Assembly (NCBI GenBank): GCA_900756945.1
Contig: CAAELZ010000024.1
Location: 1 to 32,130 of the forward strand
DNA length: 32,130 nt
From: an uncultured Collinsella sp.
GTDB lineage: Bacteria; Actinomycetota; Coriobacteriia; Coriobacteriales; Coriobacteriaceae
Direction of reading: 5' to 3'
This document shows positions 1 through 7,875 of the stretch, piece after piece (position 1 is the first letter of the stretch; each line of letters starts with the position of its first letter). The notes under the pieces were generated by a model. That model saw only the letters and a list, made by a program, of their open reading frames with translations, searched no databases and was not told the origin of the DNA. The position numbers were made by a program, and so were the translations under genes.

Positions 1-166
1 AAGTGCTTTCCTTTGCGTGCGGAACTCGCGACAAACTTAACCGCCCCGCCCGGCAGGCGAGCTACGGAAACTTGGTCGGTCCAGAGTAATATCGTGCGAA
101 CGGAATTCTGGCTGATGAACTGTTCGCGACAAAGACTCGATAGACAGCCCCCTCTATACCCTTTTG
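1..166. other. Left-edge non-coding stretch
   Basis: I see no convincing gene here. The open frame crossing this stretch on the plus strand (13-339) runs through the inverted repeat and the downstream terminator, has no Shine-Dalgarno sequence and resembles nothing I recognise. The motif CGCGACAAA occurs twice (27-35 and 125-133), in similar flanks beginning GAACT; its meaning is unknown. Confidence 0.5.
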
Positions 167-237
167 TAAGTTGCGGTGAAATAAGGACTGAATTTGGGGT
201 TGGATCATATAAACAGTCCCTATTTCACCGCAACTTA
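167..237. repeat. 24-bp inverted repeat element
   Basis: The arms at 167-190 and 214-237 are reverse complements over 24 bases with one mismatch, separated by a 23-base A+T-rich spacer. The left arm starts TAAGTTGCGGTGAAATA and the right arm ends TTTCACCGCAACTTA. No T-run follows on either strand, so it does not look like a simple terminator. It lies just beyond the terminator of the PTS gene. Its size and symmetry resemble a small palindromic intergenic repeat, but its copy number in the genome cannot be judged here. Confidence 0.8.
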
Positions 238-248
238 TGGGTGGGGCA

Positions 249-284
249 GAAAAAGGCGGAGGCCCTGAAGAGGGTCTCCGCCTT
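249..284 (-). terminator. Rho-independent terminator of the PTS gene
   Basis: Arms at 253-266 and 271-284 form a 14-bp stem with one imperfect position and a GAAG loop on the plus strand. Read on the minus strand, the stem ends in GCCTTTTTCTG, a proper U-run. It lies 36 bases past the stop codon of the minus-strand PTS gene. Confidence 0.85.
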
Positions 285-319
285 ATATACAGGGGCGATG
301 TTATTCGCGCGTTGCGGGA

Positions 320-2338
320 TTAGACCAGGCGGGCGTTGATCGTCTTGGCGATCTCGGCGGCGTCGGAGGAACCCTTGACGGTGGCACGGAAGCCCTCATC
401 CATGAGCGCCTCGGCGACCTTGGACAGGATCTTGAGGTGCGTGGTGCCAGCCTGAGCACCGGGGATGAGCAGGGCGATAGCCACGTTGACGGGAGCGCCG
501 TCCATGGTATCCCAACCGGTCACGCCAGAGTCGTCCTTGACGACGATGACGGCGGCCTCGGTAATGGCATCGGACTTGGCATGCGGAATAGCGAAGCCCT
601 CCATCATGCCCGTGGTGCCCTCGGCCTCGCGGGCCAGGAAGGCGTTCATCACGGCGTCGGCGTCGTCAGCGAGACCGGCCTTGACGGCCTGGTTGGAGAC
701 AAAGCTCAGAGCCTCGTCACGAGAAGCGAAATCCTCGGCGACAAAAACGTTCTCGACCTTCACGAAGTCGGCAGCCTCGGCCTTGGGGGCCTCGACGGCA
801 GCGGCCTTGGGAGCCTCGACCGGCTTAGCGGGAGCAGCAGGAGCGGCATTCTGGTTCTTCTCGAAATCATACTTCTTGAAAGCGACGAACAGGATGCCAC
901 CGATCACAGCGCCGATAAGGATCGCGAGGACCCACAGCGGACCGTTCTCGACAACAGGCAGGACCAGGAAGCCACCGTGGGGCGCCGGATCGTGGACGTT
1001 GAACATGATGGTCAGGATCGAGGCGATGGAGGAACCGAGCATCATGATGGGCATGACGGGCCAGATGTTCTTGGTCATGAACGGAATGGCGCCCTCGGTG
1101 ATGTGAGTGCAACCAAGGATGAGGTTGACGACACCGGCGTCATGGTCCTCCTGGCTGAAGTATTTCTTGCCGACGATGACGGCGAAGGTGGTGATCAGCG
1201 GCGGAACGATGCAGGCGGCAGAGACGGCAGCCATGAAGTTGGTGCCGAAGTTGTAGGTGTCGGTGCCGACACCAGCAGCCAGGGCCTCGGTGAGCATAGC
1301 GGTACCGGTGACGTAAGCAGCCTTGTTGACCGGGCCGCCCATGTCAAAGGCGCACATGCAGCCGATAGCAAGACCCAGGACAACAGCACCGGAGGCAGAC
1401 AGACCCTTGAGGAAGTCCATCATGGCGGTGTTGATGGCAGCCATGGGGCCGGAGATGCCGAGCATGACCAGACCGACAATCAGCGTGGAGAACAGTGGGT
1501 ACAGGAAGATAGCCTTGAGGCCGTCCAGGTTCTTGGGCAGACCGGCAAAGACCTTCTCGAGCAGCAAGATGACATAACCAGCGAGGAAGCCGCCGACGAT
1601 GCCGCCCAGGAAGCCGAAGCCCACACCAGTGCCGCCAGCGTCAATGAGCGTGGTACCGTTGGGCCCCTCGACGACAGGCAGACCCTGGATGGCAATCATA
1701 CCGGCGACGAAGCCGGGGACGAGTGCCGGGCGCTTGCCGATGGACTCGGCGATGTAGGCAGAAAGCACGGGAACCATGAGGTTCATGGCAATGCCGCCGA
1801 TGATCTTGAGCATAGCGGCGAAGCTGTTGTAGTCGGCAGCCGTCGAATCGAAGGACGTGATGCCCCACAGGAACGAAACGGCGGTCAGGACGCCACCGGC
1901 GACGACGAAGACCAGCATGTGGCTAACGCCGTTCATGAGGTGCTTATAGATGATGTGGCCGATGGACTCCTTCTCCTCGACCTCATCCTCGACATCGGCA
2001 GCAGCAGCAACCGTATCCTCGCCCTTGGCGGCGAGTGCGCGGTCGATCAGCTTACCTGCAGCCTCGACGGACAGGGCCTTGGAAACACCAACGGAAACCA
2101 TGGGCTTACCGGCGAAACGCTCCGCCTGGACATCCTTGTCGGCTGCGACGACGACGGCCTTGGCGCCAGCGATCTCACTCTTAGTGAGCTCGTTCTCGAC
2201 ACCGACCTGGCCATGGGTCTCGACCTTAATGGTCAGACCGCGCTCGGCAGCTGCCTTCTCCAGCGCCTCCTTCGCCATGAAGGTGTGCGCAATGCCGGTC
2301 GGGCAACCGGTGGCTGCGATGATGTCAAACTTAGCCAT
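320..2338 (-). CDS. PTS fructose-family transporter, fused IIB-IIC-IIA
   Basis: This 672-residue phosphotransferase permease imports and phosphorylates a sugar using phosphate relayed from HPr. The IIB domain comes first, with its phospho-cysteine at Cys12 in ATGCPTGIAHTF. The membrane IIC domain follows (about 130-470, many hydrophobic segments). A Pro/Ala/Lys-rich linker then leads to a C-terminal IIA domain whose active histidine is about residue 586 (GFAIPHAKS). The start at 2338 is preferred over an upstream in-frame ATG at 2410, because AAGGAGG sits directly before it and the IIB fold begins there. The B-C-A order differs from the IIA-first or duplicated-IIB arrangements of other FruA proteins. 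No fructose-1-phosphate kinase gene is adjacent, so fructose is a family-level guess. The divergent RpiR-type gene is the likely regulator. Confidence 0.93.
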   Translation of the reverse strand: MAKFDIIAATGCPTGIAHTFMAKEALEKAAAERGLTIKVETHGQVGVENELTKSEIAGAKAVVVAADKDVQAERFAGKPMVSVGVSKALSVEAAGKLIDRALAAKGEDTVAAAADVEDEVEEKESIGHIIYKHLMNGVSHMLVFVVAGGVLTAVSFLWGITSFDSTAADYNSFAAMLKIIGGIAMNLMVPVLSAYIAESIGKRPALVPGFVAGMIAIQGLPVVEGPNGTTLIDAGGTGVGFGFLGGIVGGFLAGYVILLLEKVFAGLPKNLDGLKAIFLYPLFSTLIVGLVMLGISGPMAAINTAMMDFLKGLSASGAVVLGLAIGCMCAFDMGGPVNKAAYVTGTAMLTEALAAGVGTDTYNFGTNFMAAVSAACIVPPLITTFAVIVGKKYFSQEDHDAGVVNLILGCTHITEGAIPFMTKNIWPVMPIMMLGSSIASILTIMFNVHDPAPHGGFLVLPVVENGPLWVLAILIGAVIGGILFVAFKKYDFEKNQNAAPAAPAKPVEAPKAAAVEAPKAEAADFVKVENVFVAEDFASRDEALSFVSNQAVKAGLADDADAVMNAFLAREAEGTTGMMEGFAIPHAKSDAITEAAVIVVKDDSGVTGWDTMDGAPVNVAIALLIPGAQAGTTHLKILSKVAEALMDEGFRATVKGSSDAAEIAKTINARLV

Positions 2339-2359
2339 GTGTCCCTCCTTCTTGAGTAC

Positions 2360-2400
2360 AGCGCCCGCGGGCGCTCCCCTACACGCGCTTCGATACGCGT
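2360..2400 (-). promoter_or_regulatory. Two hairpins in the PTS mRNA leader
   Basis: A perfect 16-base palindrome (AGCGCCCGCGGGCGCT, 2360-2375) lies just upstream of the AAGGAGG ribosome-binding site. A second short stem, ACGCG/CGCGT, spans 2383-2400. Both would fold in the 5' leader if transcription starts to the right of 2400. They could stabilise the mRNA or limit ribosome access. The palindrome is seen; the role is inference. Confidence 0.45.
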
Positions 2401-2465
2401 TTTTCCACACCTGAAAGATACCAACCCACCGCTTATATGAGAAGCAATACAGCTCATTTCTCCGG

Positions 2466-2512
2466 TGAAAGGTTCTTTCATTACCGTAAACGGTCGATGA
2501 AAGTTTACCATC
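2466..2512. promoter_or_regulatory. Dyad-rich control region between PTS and rpiR genes
   Basis: Three dyads lie side by side between the divergent genes: TGAAAG-GTT-CTTTCA (2466-2480), ACCGT-AA-ACGGT (2483-2494) and GATG-N9-CATC (2496-2512). The third contains another TGAAAG half-site. RpiR-family proteins bind inverted repeats, so the first dyad is the best operator candidate. Possible -10 elements are TATAAG for the PTS gene (minus strand, about 2434-2439) and TATACT (2557-2562) for rpiR. Neither has a clear -35 box, so an activator may be needed. Confidence 0.5.
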
Positions 2513-2611
2513 AACTATTGAAACGGCAAGGTGTATCTTGTAATTGAAAATGCCCGTATACTACGACATTACAAAACAAGTCCGATTTTCATGCCAGCCA
2601 GGAGCCATCCC

Positions 2612-3469
2612 ATGTCCGATAGCAGCAAGAGCGCACTCTCCCTTATTAGTATGCACAGGGGGTACAGCGAGTCCGAGCAGCGCATTGTCGACTATATCCT
2701 AGAGCACCAGTCCGAGGCCCCGCGTCTGACAGCCGCTCAGCTTTCGCACGCCGCTGCAACCTCCGAAGCAACCGTCTCGCGCTTCTGCCGCAAACTGGGT
2801 TTTGGCAGTTTTCGCAGTTTTCAGTTTTCGCTGGCGCGCGATCTGGAGAGCCAGCGCAATGAAGGACTCACCGACGAGGTGTCGCTCGACAATATGGAGC
2901 AGAGCCTCAAGAATATTCTCGCTGCCAAGGTAAGCGAGCTCAATGCGACGATCGATGGCATTGATCACGACACGCTGACAGCCGTCGTGCACGCGTTTAA
3001 GAACGCAGGGGCGATCGAGTTTGCAGCCGTAGGCAACACCAACGCCGTCGCACTCGACGCGACGTTTAAGTTTTCACAGCTGGGCCTTCGCTGCATGGCA
3101 AGCACCATCAGCGAGACCTCGATTGGTTATGCACTTACGCTGCGCCCCGGCGATTGTATAGTGCTGATCTCGAACTCTGGCAAGTCGCGCCGACTGAATC
3201 GCATGGCAAAAGCGGCTCGCGGCTGTGGCGCCACCGTTGTCGTCATCAGCAGCGACAGCAAGTCCCCGCTTGCTCGCCTGGCAGACTACACCTTTAATAC
3301 TGTGAACCACGAGGCACTGCTCACCACGGGCGACTTTGCGTTCTCCAAGATGAGTGCCACGATGATCATCGAGGTTATCTACAACTTCCTGCTGCCCGAG
3401 ATTGAAGACGCCCGCGAGCATATCAGCTACTACGAGGAGCTCATCCAGCCGGATAAGGTCGTGGAGTAG
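2612..3469 (+). CDS. MurR/RpiR family transcriptional regulator
   Basis: This 285-residue regulator has the two RpiR domains. The N-terminal helix-turn-helix domain covers about residues 1-77 (LSHAAATSEATVSRFCRKLG is typical of HTH_6). The C-terminal SIS phosphosugar-binding domain covers about 110-240, including VGNTNAV and the ISNSGKSRR loop. RpiR proteins sense sugar phosphates and repress or activate the adjacent sugar genes. The start at 2612 has GGAG seven bases upstream. Upstream in-frame starts at 2531 and 2591 lack a comparable site and add residues outside the fold. It is divergent from the PTS permease, so the likely effector is that permease's phosphosugar product, which is not identifiable from sequence. 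Confidence 0.92.
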   Translation: MSDSSKSALSLISMHRGYSESEQRIVDYILEHQSEAPRLTAAQLSHAAATSEATVSRFCRKLGFGSFRSFQFSLARDLESQRNEGLTDEVSLDNMEQSLKNILAAKVSELNATIDGIDHDTLTAVVHAFKNAGAIEFAAVGNTNAVALDATFKFSQLGLRCMASTISETSIGYALTLRPGDCIVLISNSGKSRRLNRMAKAARGCGATVVVISSDSKSPLARLADYTFNTVNHEALLTTGDFAFSKMSATMIIEVIYNFLLPEIEDAREHISYYEELIQPDKVVE

Positions 3470-3502
3470 GTTTTATCAGGGGTCGTTATGTACCGTTCCG
3501 AT

Positions 3503-3654
3503 AAAACTATGCCGGTTTACTACGATGAAATCGGAATATGCGACCACATCGTGTTTTAAAAGAAAACCGCAGGGGGTCTACCTGCGGTTTTCTTTTTACA
3601 ATTTTAGCTGTGCTCGAGCTACGCCGACTCATCGTAGTAAACCGGCATAGTTTT
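3503..3654. repeat. 152-bp element with perfect 26-bp inverted ends
   Basis: The arms at 3503-3528 and 3629-3654 are perfect reverse complements over 26 bases (left arm begins AAAACTATGCCGGTTTAC). They enclose about 100 bases with a second strong hairpin in the middle (3558-3596). A shorter inverted repeat, GTTTTATC/GATAAAAC (3470-3477 and 3500-3507), abuts the left arm. The element separates the convergent ends of rpiR and recN. It could be a miniature inverted-repeat element that carries a terminator. No transposase or clear target-site duplication is visible. Confidence 0.8.
3558..3597. terminator. Bidirectional terminator between rpiR and recN
   Basis: A perfect 16-bp stem (3558-3573 with 3581-3596) has core ACCGCAGG/CCTGCGGT and a seven-base loop. 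It is flanked by T-rich sequence on both strands: TTTTCTTTTT on plus, TTTTCTTTT on minus. It can end rpiR transcription on plus and recN transcription on minus. It sits at the centre of the 26-bp inverted-repeat element. Confidence 0.85.
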
Positions 3655-3731
3655 TGACGGTCGGGCCAGACAAGCAAGTGGCGGTGCAACAATTGCTGAT
3701 ATTTTGTCCCCGCCAACACTGTCAGCTCGTT

Positions 3732-5360
3732 CTAACCTCGAGCCTCTTCCAACATCTGCTTGGCATGTGCCAGGCTTGCCTCAGATTGATCGCCACTCAG
3801 CATACGGGCGATCTCTGCGATGCGGGCGTCCCCGGCCACCTCATCCAGATGCGTCTGGGGAACGTCGCCGGGCTCTTTGCTCACCACGTAGTGTTTGTCG
3901 GCCATGACGGCGACCTGCGCCAGATGGGTTACGACAATCACCTGATGCGTAGCGGCGAGATCTGCCAGCACGCTCGCGAGGGCACGTGCTGTAGAGCCGC
4001 CGACACCGGCATCGACCTCGTCGAACACCAGCGTATCCACGCCGTCCGCGTTACCGAGAACGACCTTGCTCGCCAGCATGACGCGGCTCAGCTCGCCGCC
4101 CGACGCAATGCGGCGCAGGGGGCGCGGCGTCAATCCGGCACCACTGCGATACAAAAGCTCATAGCTCGAAGGCCCCGCCAGAGTCCATTCGGCACGCGGA
4201 AGATCGCGCGACTCCCAAACGAGCTCGGCGTCGCCCATCTCCAGGCGCGCCATCTGACGGCCAAACTCGTGGCAAAAGCGAGGGGCTGCGGTATTCCGCA
4301 CGCGTTTAAGCGCCTTGGCAGCAGCAAAAAGCTCGCGTTCGGCACACCCGAGCGCCTCGCGAGCCTTCTTGATCCGCTCATCACCATCATCGACCAGCGA
4401 CAACAGCTCTTGTGAGCGGTCGCGCATGGCAAAGACATCGTCCATGGTGGGCCCCCACTGACGCAGTAGGGCCTTAAGATCGGAATAGCGCTCGCGCATA
4501 CGAGCCAGCTCGCGCGGATCGAAGGCGACTCCATCGCGATAGGTGCGCAGCTCGTTGGCACAATCCTCAAGCGAGATACAGGCATCCGAAAGCGCATCGG
4601 CAATGTCGCCCAGCTTTCGATCGACAGTAGCCATACGAGAGAGCTCCGCCACGGCACTGTTCACGGCATCGAGCGCTCCCCCTTCGGCAGCAAGCGATGC
4701 ATGGGCATCATTGGCCGTGGCCACCAGCACCTCGGCATGCTCGGAGCGCGGCAGCAGCTCCTCGAGCTCCTCATACTCGCCCGGTTTGGGGTCGACCTCG
4801 GCGATGCGCTCCAGGGCGAAGCGCGCCTCCTCGACGCGACTCCCCTGCGCACGCGAGGCCTCTTCGACGCGACGGACCTCCTTGGCAGCCGCGCGCGATG
4901 CCTTAAAGCAAGCACGGTAGTGCGCGAGCGCCTCGAGTGCCGGGCGCCCTGCCCAGGCATCGACCATGGCAACATGATGCGCCGGGTCGAGCAGGCGCTG
5001 GTGCTCGTGCTGACCGCAAAGATCCATCATCACGCCGACGCGCTCCGAAAGTTCGCGCACGCTGGCGATGCGGCCGTCAATTTTTACGCGGCTGCGGCCC
5101 TCGGCAGAAAGGCTGCGCTGCACGGTGAAGCCCTCCGTGTCGTGCGGGCCATCAAACAGGCGCGCCTCGACGCTGGCAAGTGCCTCGCCCTCGCGCACCG
5201 TCGACGAATCCGCGCGCTCGCCCAAAATGAGCTTGAGTGCCGAGAGCAGCGCGGTCTTACCGGCGCCGGTTTCTCCAGTCAGAACCGTTAGACCCGTGCT
5301 CGGAACCAACGTCGCCTCGCGAATGAGTGCAATGTTGGAAACCTGCAGCTCATCGATCAT
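3732..5360 (-). CDS. DNA repair protein RecN
   Basis: This is a full-length (542-residue) SMC-like ATPase that acts early in double-strand break repair. The N-terminal half-ATPase has Walker A GETGAGKT at residues 29-36. A long, mostly helical coiled-coil region occupies the middle. The C-terminal half carries the ABC signature (ASGGELSRVMLA), Walker B with DEVDAG (about 447-452) and the switch histidine in VVTHLAQVA. Its ATG lies inside the end of nadK (an 11-base overlap), so it is translationally coupled to that gene. It is the last gene of the efp-recN run. The tlyA-recN neighbourhood is conserved in many Gram-positive bacteria, where argR often lies between; argR is absent here. Confidence 0.96.
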   Translation of the reverse strand: MIDELQVSNIALIREATLVPSTGLTVLTGETGAGKTALLSALKLILGERADSSTVREGEALASVEARLFDGPHDTEGFTVQRSLSAEGRSRVKIDGRIASVRELSERVGVMMDLCGQHEHQRLLDPAHHVAMVDAWAGRPALEALAHYRACFKASRAAAKEVRRVEEASRAQGSRVEEARFALERIAEVDPKPGEYEELEELLPRSEHAEVLVATANDAHASLAAEGGALDAVNSAVAELSRMATVDRKLGDIADALSDACISLEDCANELRTYRDGVAFDPRELARMRERYSDLKALLRQWGPTMDDVFAMRDRSQELLSLVDDGDERIKKAREALGCAERELFAAAKALKRVRNTAAPRFCHEFGRQMARLEMGDAELVWESRDLPRAEWTLAGPSSYELLYRSGAGLTPRPLRRIASGGELSRVMLASKVVLGNADGVDTLVFDEVDAGVGGSTARALASVLADLAATHQVIVVTHLAQVAVMADKHYVVSKEPGDVPQTHLDEVAGDARIAEIARMLSGDQSEASLAHAKQMLEEARG

Positions 5361-6210
5361 GGCGCACTCCGTAGAACACGCGGCTCACCGAGTTATAGAA
5401 GCTCTCGGGGCCGTAATCCAGCAGCAGCACATCGCCGGGACCACGGCGCACAGCCACGCTCTCGACCGTGCCATCGCAGGTAATAAACTGTCCATCGATG
5501 GCGATCGCCGGAACGCTCGGGCGGTCATCGGACATAAAGATCTCCACGACATCGCTCGGCGAGGTCAAAAAAGCGCGAGCCTGAATGGTATGCGGAGCGA
5601 TGGGCACACAGACCATGCCCGTGTAATCGGGGCTGACGATGGGGCCGCCGGCGGAAAGCGCATAGCCGGTGGAGCCAGTCGCCGTCGATACAACCACGCC
5701 GTCACCGCGCAGGCGGTCGATATGATGGCCGGACACCGTGATATCGAATTCGACCATATCGGACAGGGGCCCGCGCGTAAGCGCCATATCGTTGAGGGCA
5801 AACGTGCGCACAACATCCTTCGTGCCGTCTTCGCGAACCGAAACAATATCGGCGGCGATGGTGGCACGGCGGCTCACATGGAGCTCGCCGGACAGGGCAT
5901 CGCTCACGACCTGCAAAATGTCGCGCTCCTCGGGGCTCGCGGCCGTCAAAAAACCCAAATGACCATAGGAAAGACCCAAAATGGGAATCTCACGGTAGTT
6001 GAGAATGCGGGCGGCACGCAGCAGCGTGCCGTCGCCGCCGAGCGTAATAACCAAGTCGGCATCGTCAACATCGGGCGCGCTCTGGATCTTGGAGCGCTGG
6101 TCGGCAGCCCATGCGACCTCGTAACCCTGGCGCGAAAGCCAAAGCTCGAGCATCAGGCCGCTCTCGACCGCCTCTTGCTTGTAGTAATTGGGAACCAGAA
6201 AGACCTTCAT
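5350..6210 (-). CDS. NAD kinase
   Basis: This 286-residue cytoplasmic enzyme phosphorylates NAD to NADP. The diagnostic GGDGT motif is at residues 58-62, with NDMAL at 140-144 and the conserved block DGVVVSTATGSTGY at 170-183. The length is normal for the family. Its ATG overlaps the tlyA stop as ATGA (6207-6210), and its own end overlaps the start of recN. It is therefore a middle gene of a coupled operon. Confidence 0.96.
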   Translation of the reverse strand: MKVFLVPNYYKQEAVESGLMLELWLSRQGYEVAWAADQRSKIQSAPDVDDADLVITLGGDGTLLRAARILNYREIPILGLSYGHLGFLTAASPEERDILQVVSDALSGELHVSRRATIAADIVSVREDGTKDVVRTFALNDMALTRGPLSDMVEFDITVSGHHIDRLRGDGVVVSTATGSTGYALSAGGPIVSPDYTGMVCVPIAPHTIQARAFLTSPSDVVEIFMSDDRPSVPAIAIDGQFITCDGTVESVAVRRGPGDVLLLDYGPESFYNSVSRVFYGVRHDR

Positions 6211-7019
6211 AGCGTTGCAGCTTTCTCGCTCAAAACCGATACCTGGGATTGCAACTCAGCCGCGGCGCGCTCGCCGGGGGCAAACCTCGTGCCGTACAGG
6301 AAAAACTCAACGTTACCCTTGGCGCCATGGATGGGCGACACGCACACGTCGCGCGGGAACAGGCCCTTAGCGGCAAAGAGCTCGATCGCCGCCACGAGCG
6401 TATCGCAACGGACGGCGGGGTCTGTCACGATACCGCCGTCGCCCACCAGCGCAGCCGGTGCCTCAAACTGGGGCTTTACGAGCGTGCAAAACGAACCCGA
6501 AGGCTTCAGGCATGCCAGCACGGCGTCGATGATATTCGCAATACTCGTAAACGACACATCGCACACCGCCAGGTCGATAGCGCCGCCGTAGCCGAGCTCG
6601 GGCAGCTGTGTCACGTTGGTGCGCTCATGGAGCGTCACGCGATCGTCTTGGCGCAGCGACCAATCAAACTGGGCGCGGCCCACATCGACCGAAACAACTG
6701 TAGCGGCGCCGCGCTTGAGCAGACAATCGGTAAAGCCGCCCGTGGAGCAGCCCACATCAAGGCAAGCAAGGTCCGTGGGATCGATACAAAACGCATCGAG
6801 CGCACCCTCGAGCTTAAGGCCGCCGCGCCCAACGTACGGGATGCGCCCCCTAACGTGCAGTGGCAGGCCCGGCGTCACCTTAAGGCCCGGCGAGGTCAAT
6901 CGCTCGCCGCCACTCGAGACCAGGCCGGCCATAAGAGTGCGAAGGGCATCCGCGCGATCGGCGCAGATGCCCTGTGAAATCAGTTCGTCATCGAGACGCA
7001 CGCGTTTCATGAATGCCAT
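6207..7019 (-). CDS. TlyA family rRNA (cytidine-2'-O)-methyltransferase
   Basis: This 270-residue protein belongs to the TlyA family, whose characterised members methylate 2'-O of rRNA cytidines using SAM (often still labelled hemolysin A). An S4 RNA-binding domain covers about residues 4-60, followed by an FtsJ-like methyltransferase with SAM motif LDVGCSTGGFTDCLL at 87-101. Candidate catalytic residues are Lys69, the Asp of CDVS and the Lys of LVKPQFE. The ATG at 7019 overlaps the xseB stop (TGATG). The family's typical MKR-type N-terminus corresponds to a second ATG at 7010, and a TTG at 7022 is also in frame. None has a strong ribosome-binding site, so the exact start is uncertain and translation is probably coupled to xseB. 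Confidence 0.92.
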   Translation of the reverse strand: MAFMKRVRLDDELISQGICADRADALRTLMAGLVSSGGERLTSPGLKVTPGLPLHVRGRIPYVGRGGLKLEGALDAFCIDPTDLACLDVGCSTGGFTDCLLKRGAATVVSVDVGRAQFDWSLRQDDRVTLHERTNVTQLPELGYGGAIDLAVCDVSFTSIANIIDAVLACLKPSGSFCTLVKPQFEAPAALVGDGGIVTDPAVRCDTLVAAIELFAAKGLFPRDVCVSPIHGAKGNVEFFLYGTRFAPGERAAAELQSQVSVLSEKAATL

Positions 7020-7285
7020 CAACCATTCGTATCCGGAGACGCGGCCTGGCTATCCTGGGATTCGTTTGCCGCATCCTCATCGTATTCCTGCTCAAGCTTA
7101 TCGGCCTCACGAGGCGTCAGCTCAAACTTGTCGACCATATCGACCGCACGGGAGCCCAGCTCGATCGCCTCGTCAAACAAATCGAGCGAACGCTCCAGGG
7201 ACGTATCCTTGGAGCGAACGGTCGCGATAATCTGGTCCAAGCGGTCCGAGATCTCGTCGAAGTTGCGGACGGAACCCTCTGGCAT
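7019..7285 (-). CDS. Exodeoxyribonuclease VII small subunit XseB
   Basis: This 88-residue helical protein matches XseB: the core FDEISDRLDQIIATVRSKD is followed by SLERSLDLFDEAIELG. It assembles in several copies with the large subunit XseA to degrade single-stranded DNA. The ribosome-binding site GAGGAG lies in the last codons of nusB, two bases away. The C-terminal 20 residues are acidic and low-complexity. The partner gene xseA, usually adjacent, is not in this window. Confidence 0.93.
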   Translation of the reverse strand: MPEGSVRNFDEISDRLDQIIATVRSKDTSLERSLDLFDEAIELGSRAVDMVDKFELTPREADKLEQEYDEDAANESQDSQAASPDTNG

Positions 7286-7287
7286 GG

Positions 7288-7872
7288 CTACTCCTCGACG
7301 GTACCGGTCTCGGCCTCGGCGACCTCGGCATCCTCGTCGAAAACGCCGGCCGCAGCCTGAGCGGCGGCAACCTTGGCGGCAGCCTCGGCAGCCTGGGCCT
7401 CCTCGCGGGCGCGGTCCTCGGCCAGCAGTTCCTGATACAGGTCCTCGCCCGGTAGCTCTTCGCTACGAGCGATCTTGCCCAGCACGCCGTTGACAAACGA
7501 CGCGGACTGGTCGGTGCCATAGGCCTTGGCAAGCTCGACGGCCTCGTTGATCACGATGGCGTCCGAGACCTCCCCGTCGGTGAGGAAGCGCATCTCGTAG
7601 ACGGCGATACGCAGCAGATTGCGGTCGGCGCCGGGCATGCGCATAAGATCCCAGTTCTTGGCGACGGAGCGCAGGGCGCAGTCGATGCGGTCGATGTGCT
7701 CGTAGGCACCGCGGCACAGCTCCAGCGCGTAGGGGTCGAGGGGACCCTTCGAGATCAGGAAATCGCCCTCGAGGACGCGCTCGAGCGGGCTATCCGTGGC
7801 CTCAGCCTGGAACAGCAGCTGCAGCGCCTGACTGCGGGCAAGCGTACGCCCGCGATAAACCTTAAGGCTCAA
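7288..7872 (-). CDS. Transcription antitermination factor NusB
   Basis: NusB binds boxA RNA with NusE (S10) to promote rRNA antitermination. The usual helical core covers about residues 5-140, with RTLARSQALQLLFQAE at the start, LLRIAVYEM in the middle and SASFVNGVLGKIAR at the end. The protein then continues for about 50 residues of Ala/Glu-rich sequence, making it 194 residues against about 140 for most NusB proteins. It sits between an Asp23 gene (3-base gap) and xseB (2-base gap), as in the conserved Gram-positive asp23-nusB cluster. Confidence 0.95.
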   Translation of the reverse strand: MSLKVYRGRTLARSQALQLLFQAEATDSPLERVLEGDFLISKGPLDPYALELCRGAYEHIDRIDCALRSVAKNWDLMRMPGADRNLLRIAVYEMRFLTDGEVSDAIVINEAVELAKAYGTDQSASFVNGVLGKIARSEELPGEDLYQELLAEDRAREEAQAAEAAAKVAAAQAAAGVFDEDAEVAEAETGTVEE

Positions 7873-7875
7873 AGG

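Noticed and set aside
437..2440. 667-codon open frame on plus across the PTS gene
   Set aside because: It is antisense to a clear IIB-IIC-IIA permease and rich in His/Asp/Gly repeats of shadow type.
3402..3719. Small frames (3402-3650 plus, 3507-3719 minus) sharing peptides such as LCRFTTM and HRSKPA
   Set aside because: The shared peptides come only from both strands of the 26-bp inverted repeat and the inner hairpin. There is no ribosome-binding site.
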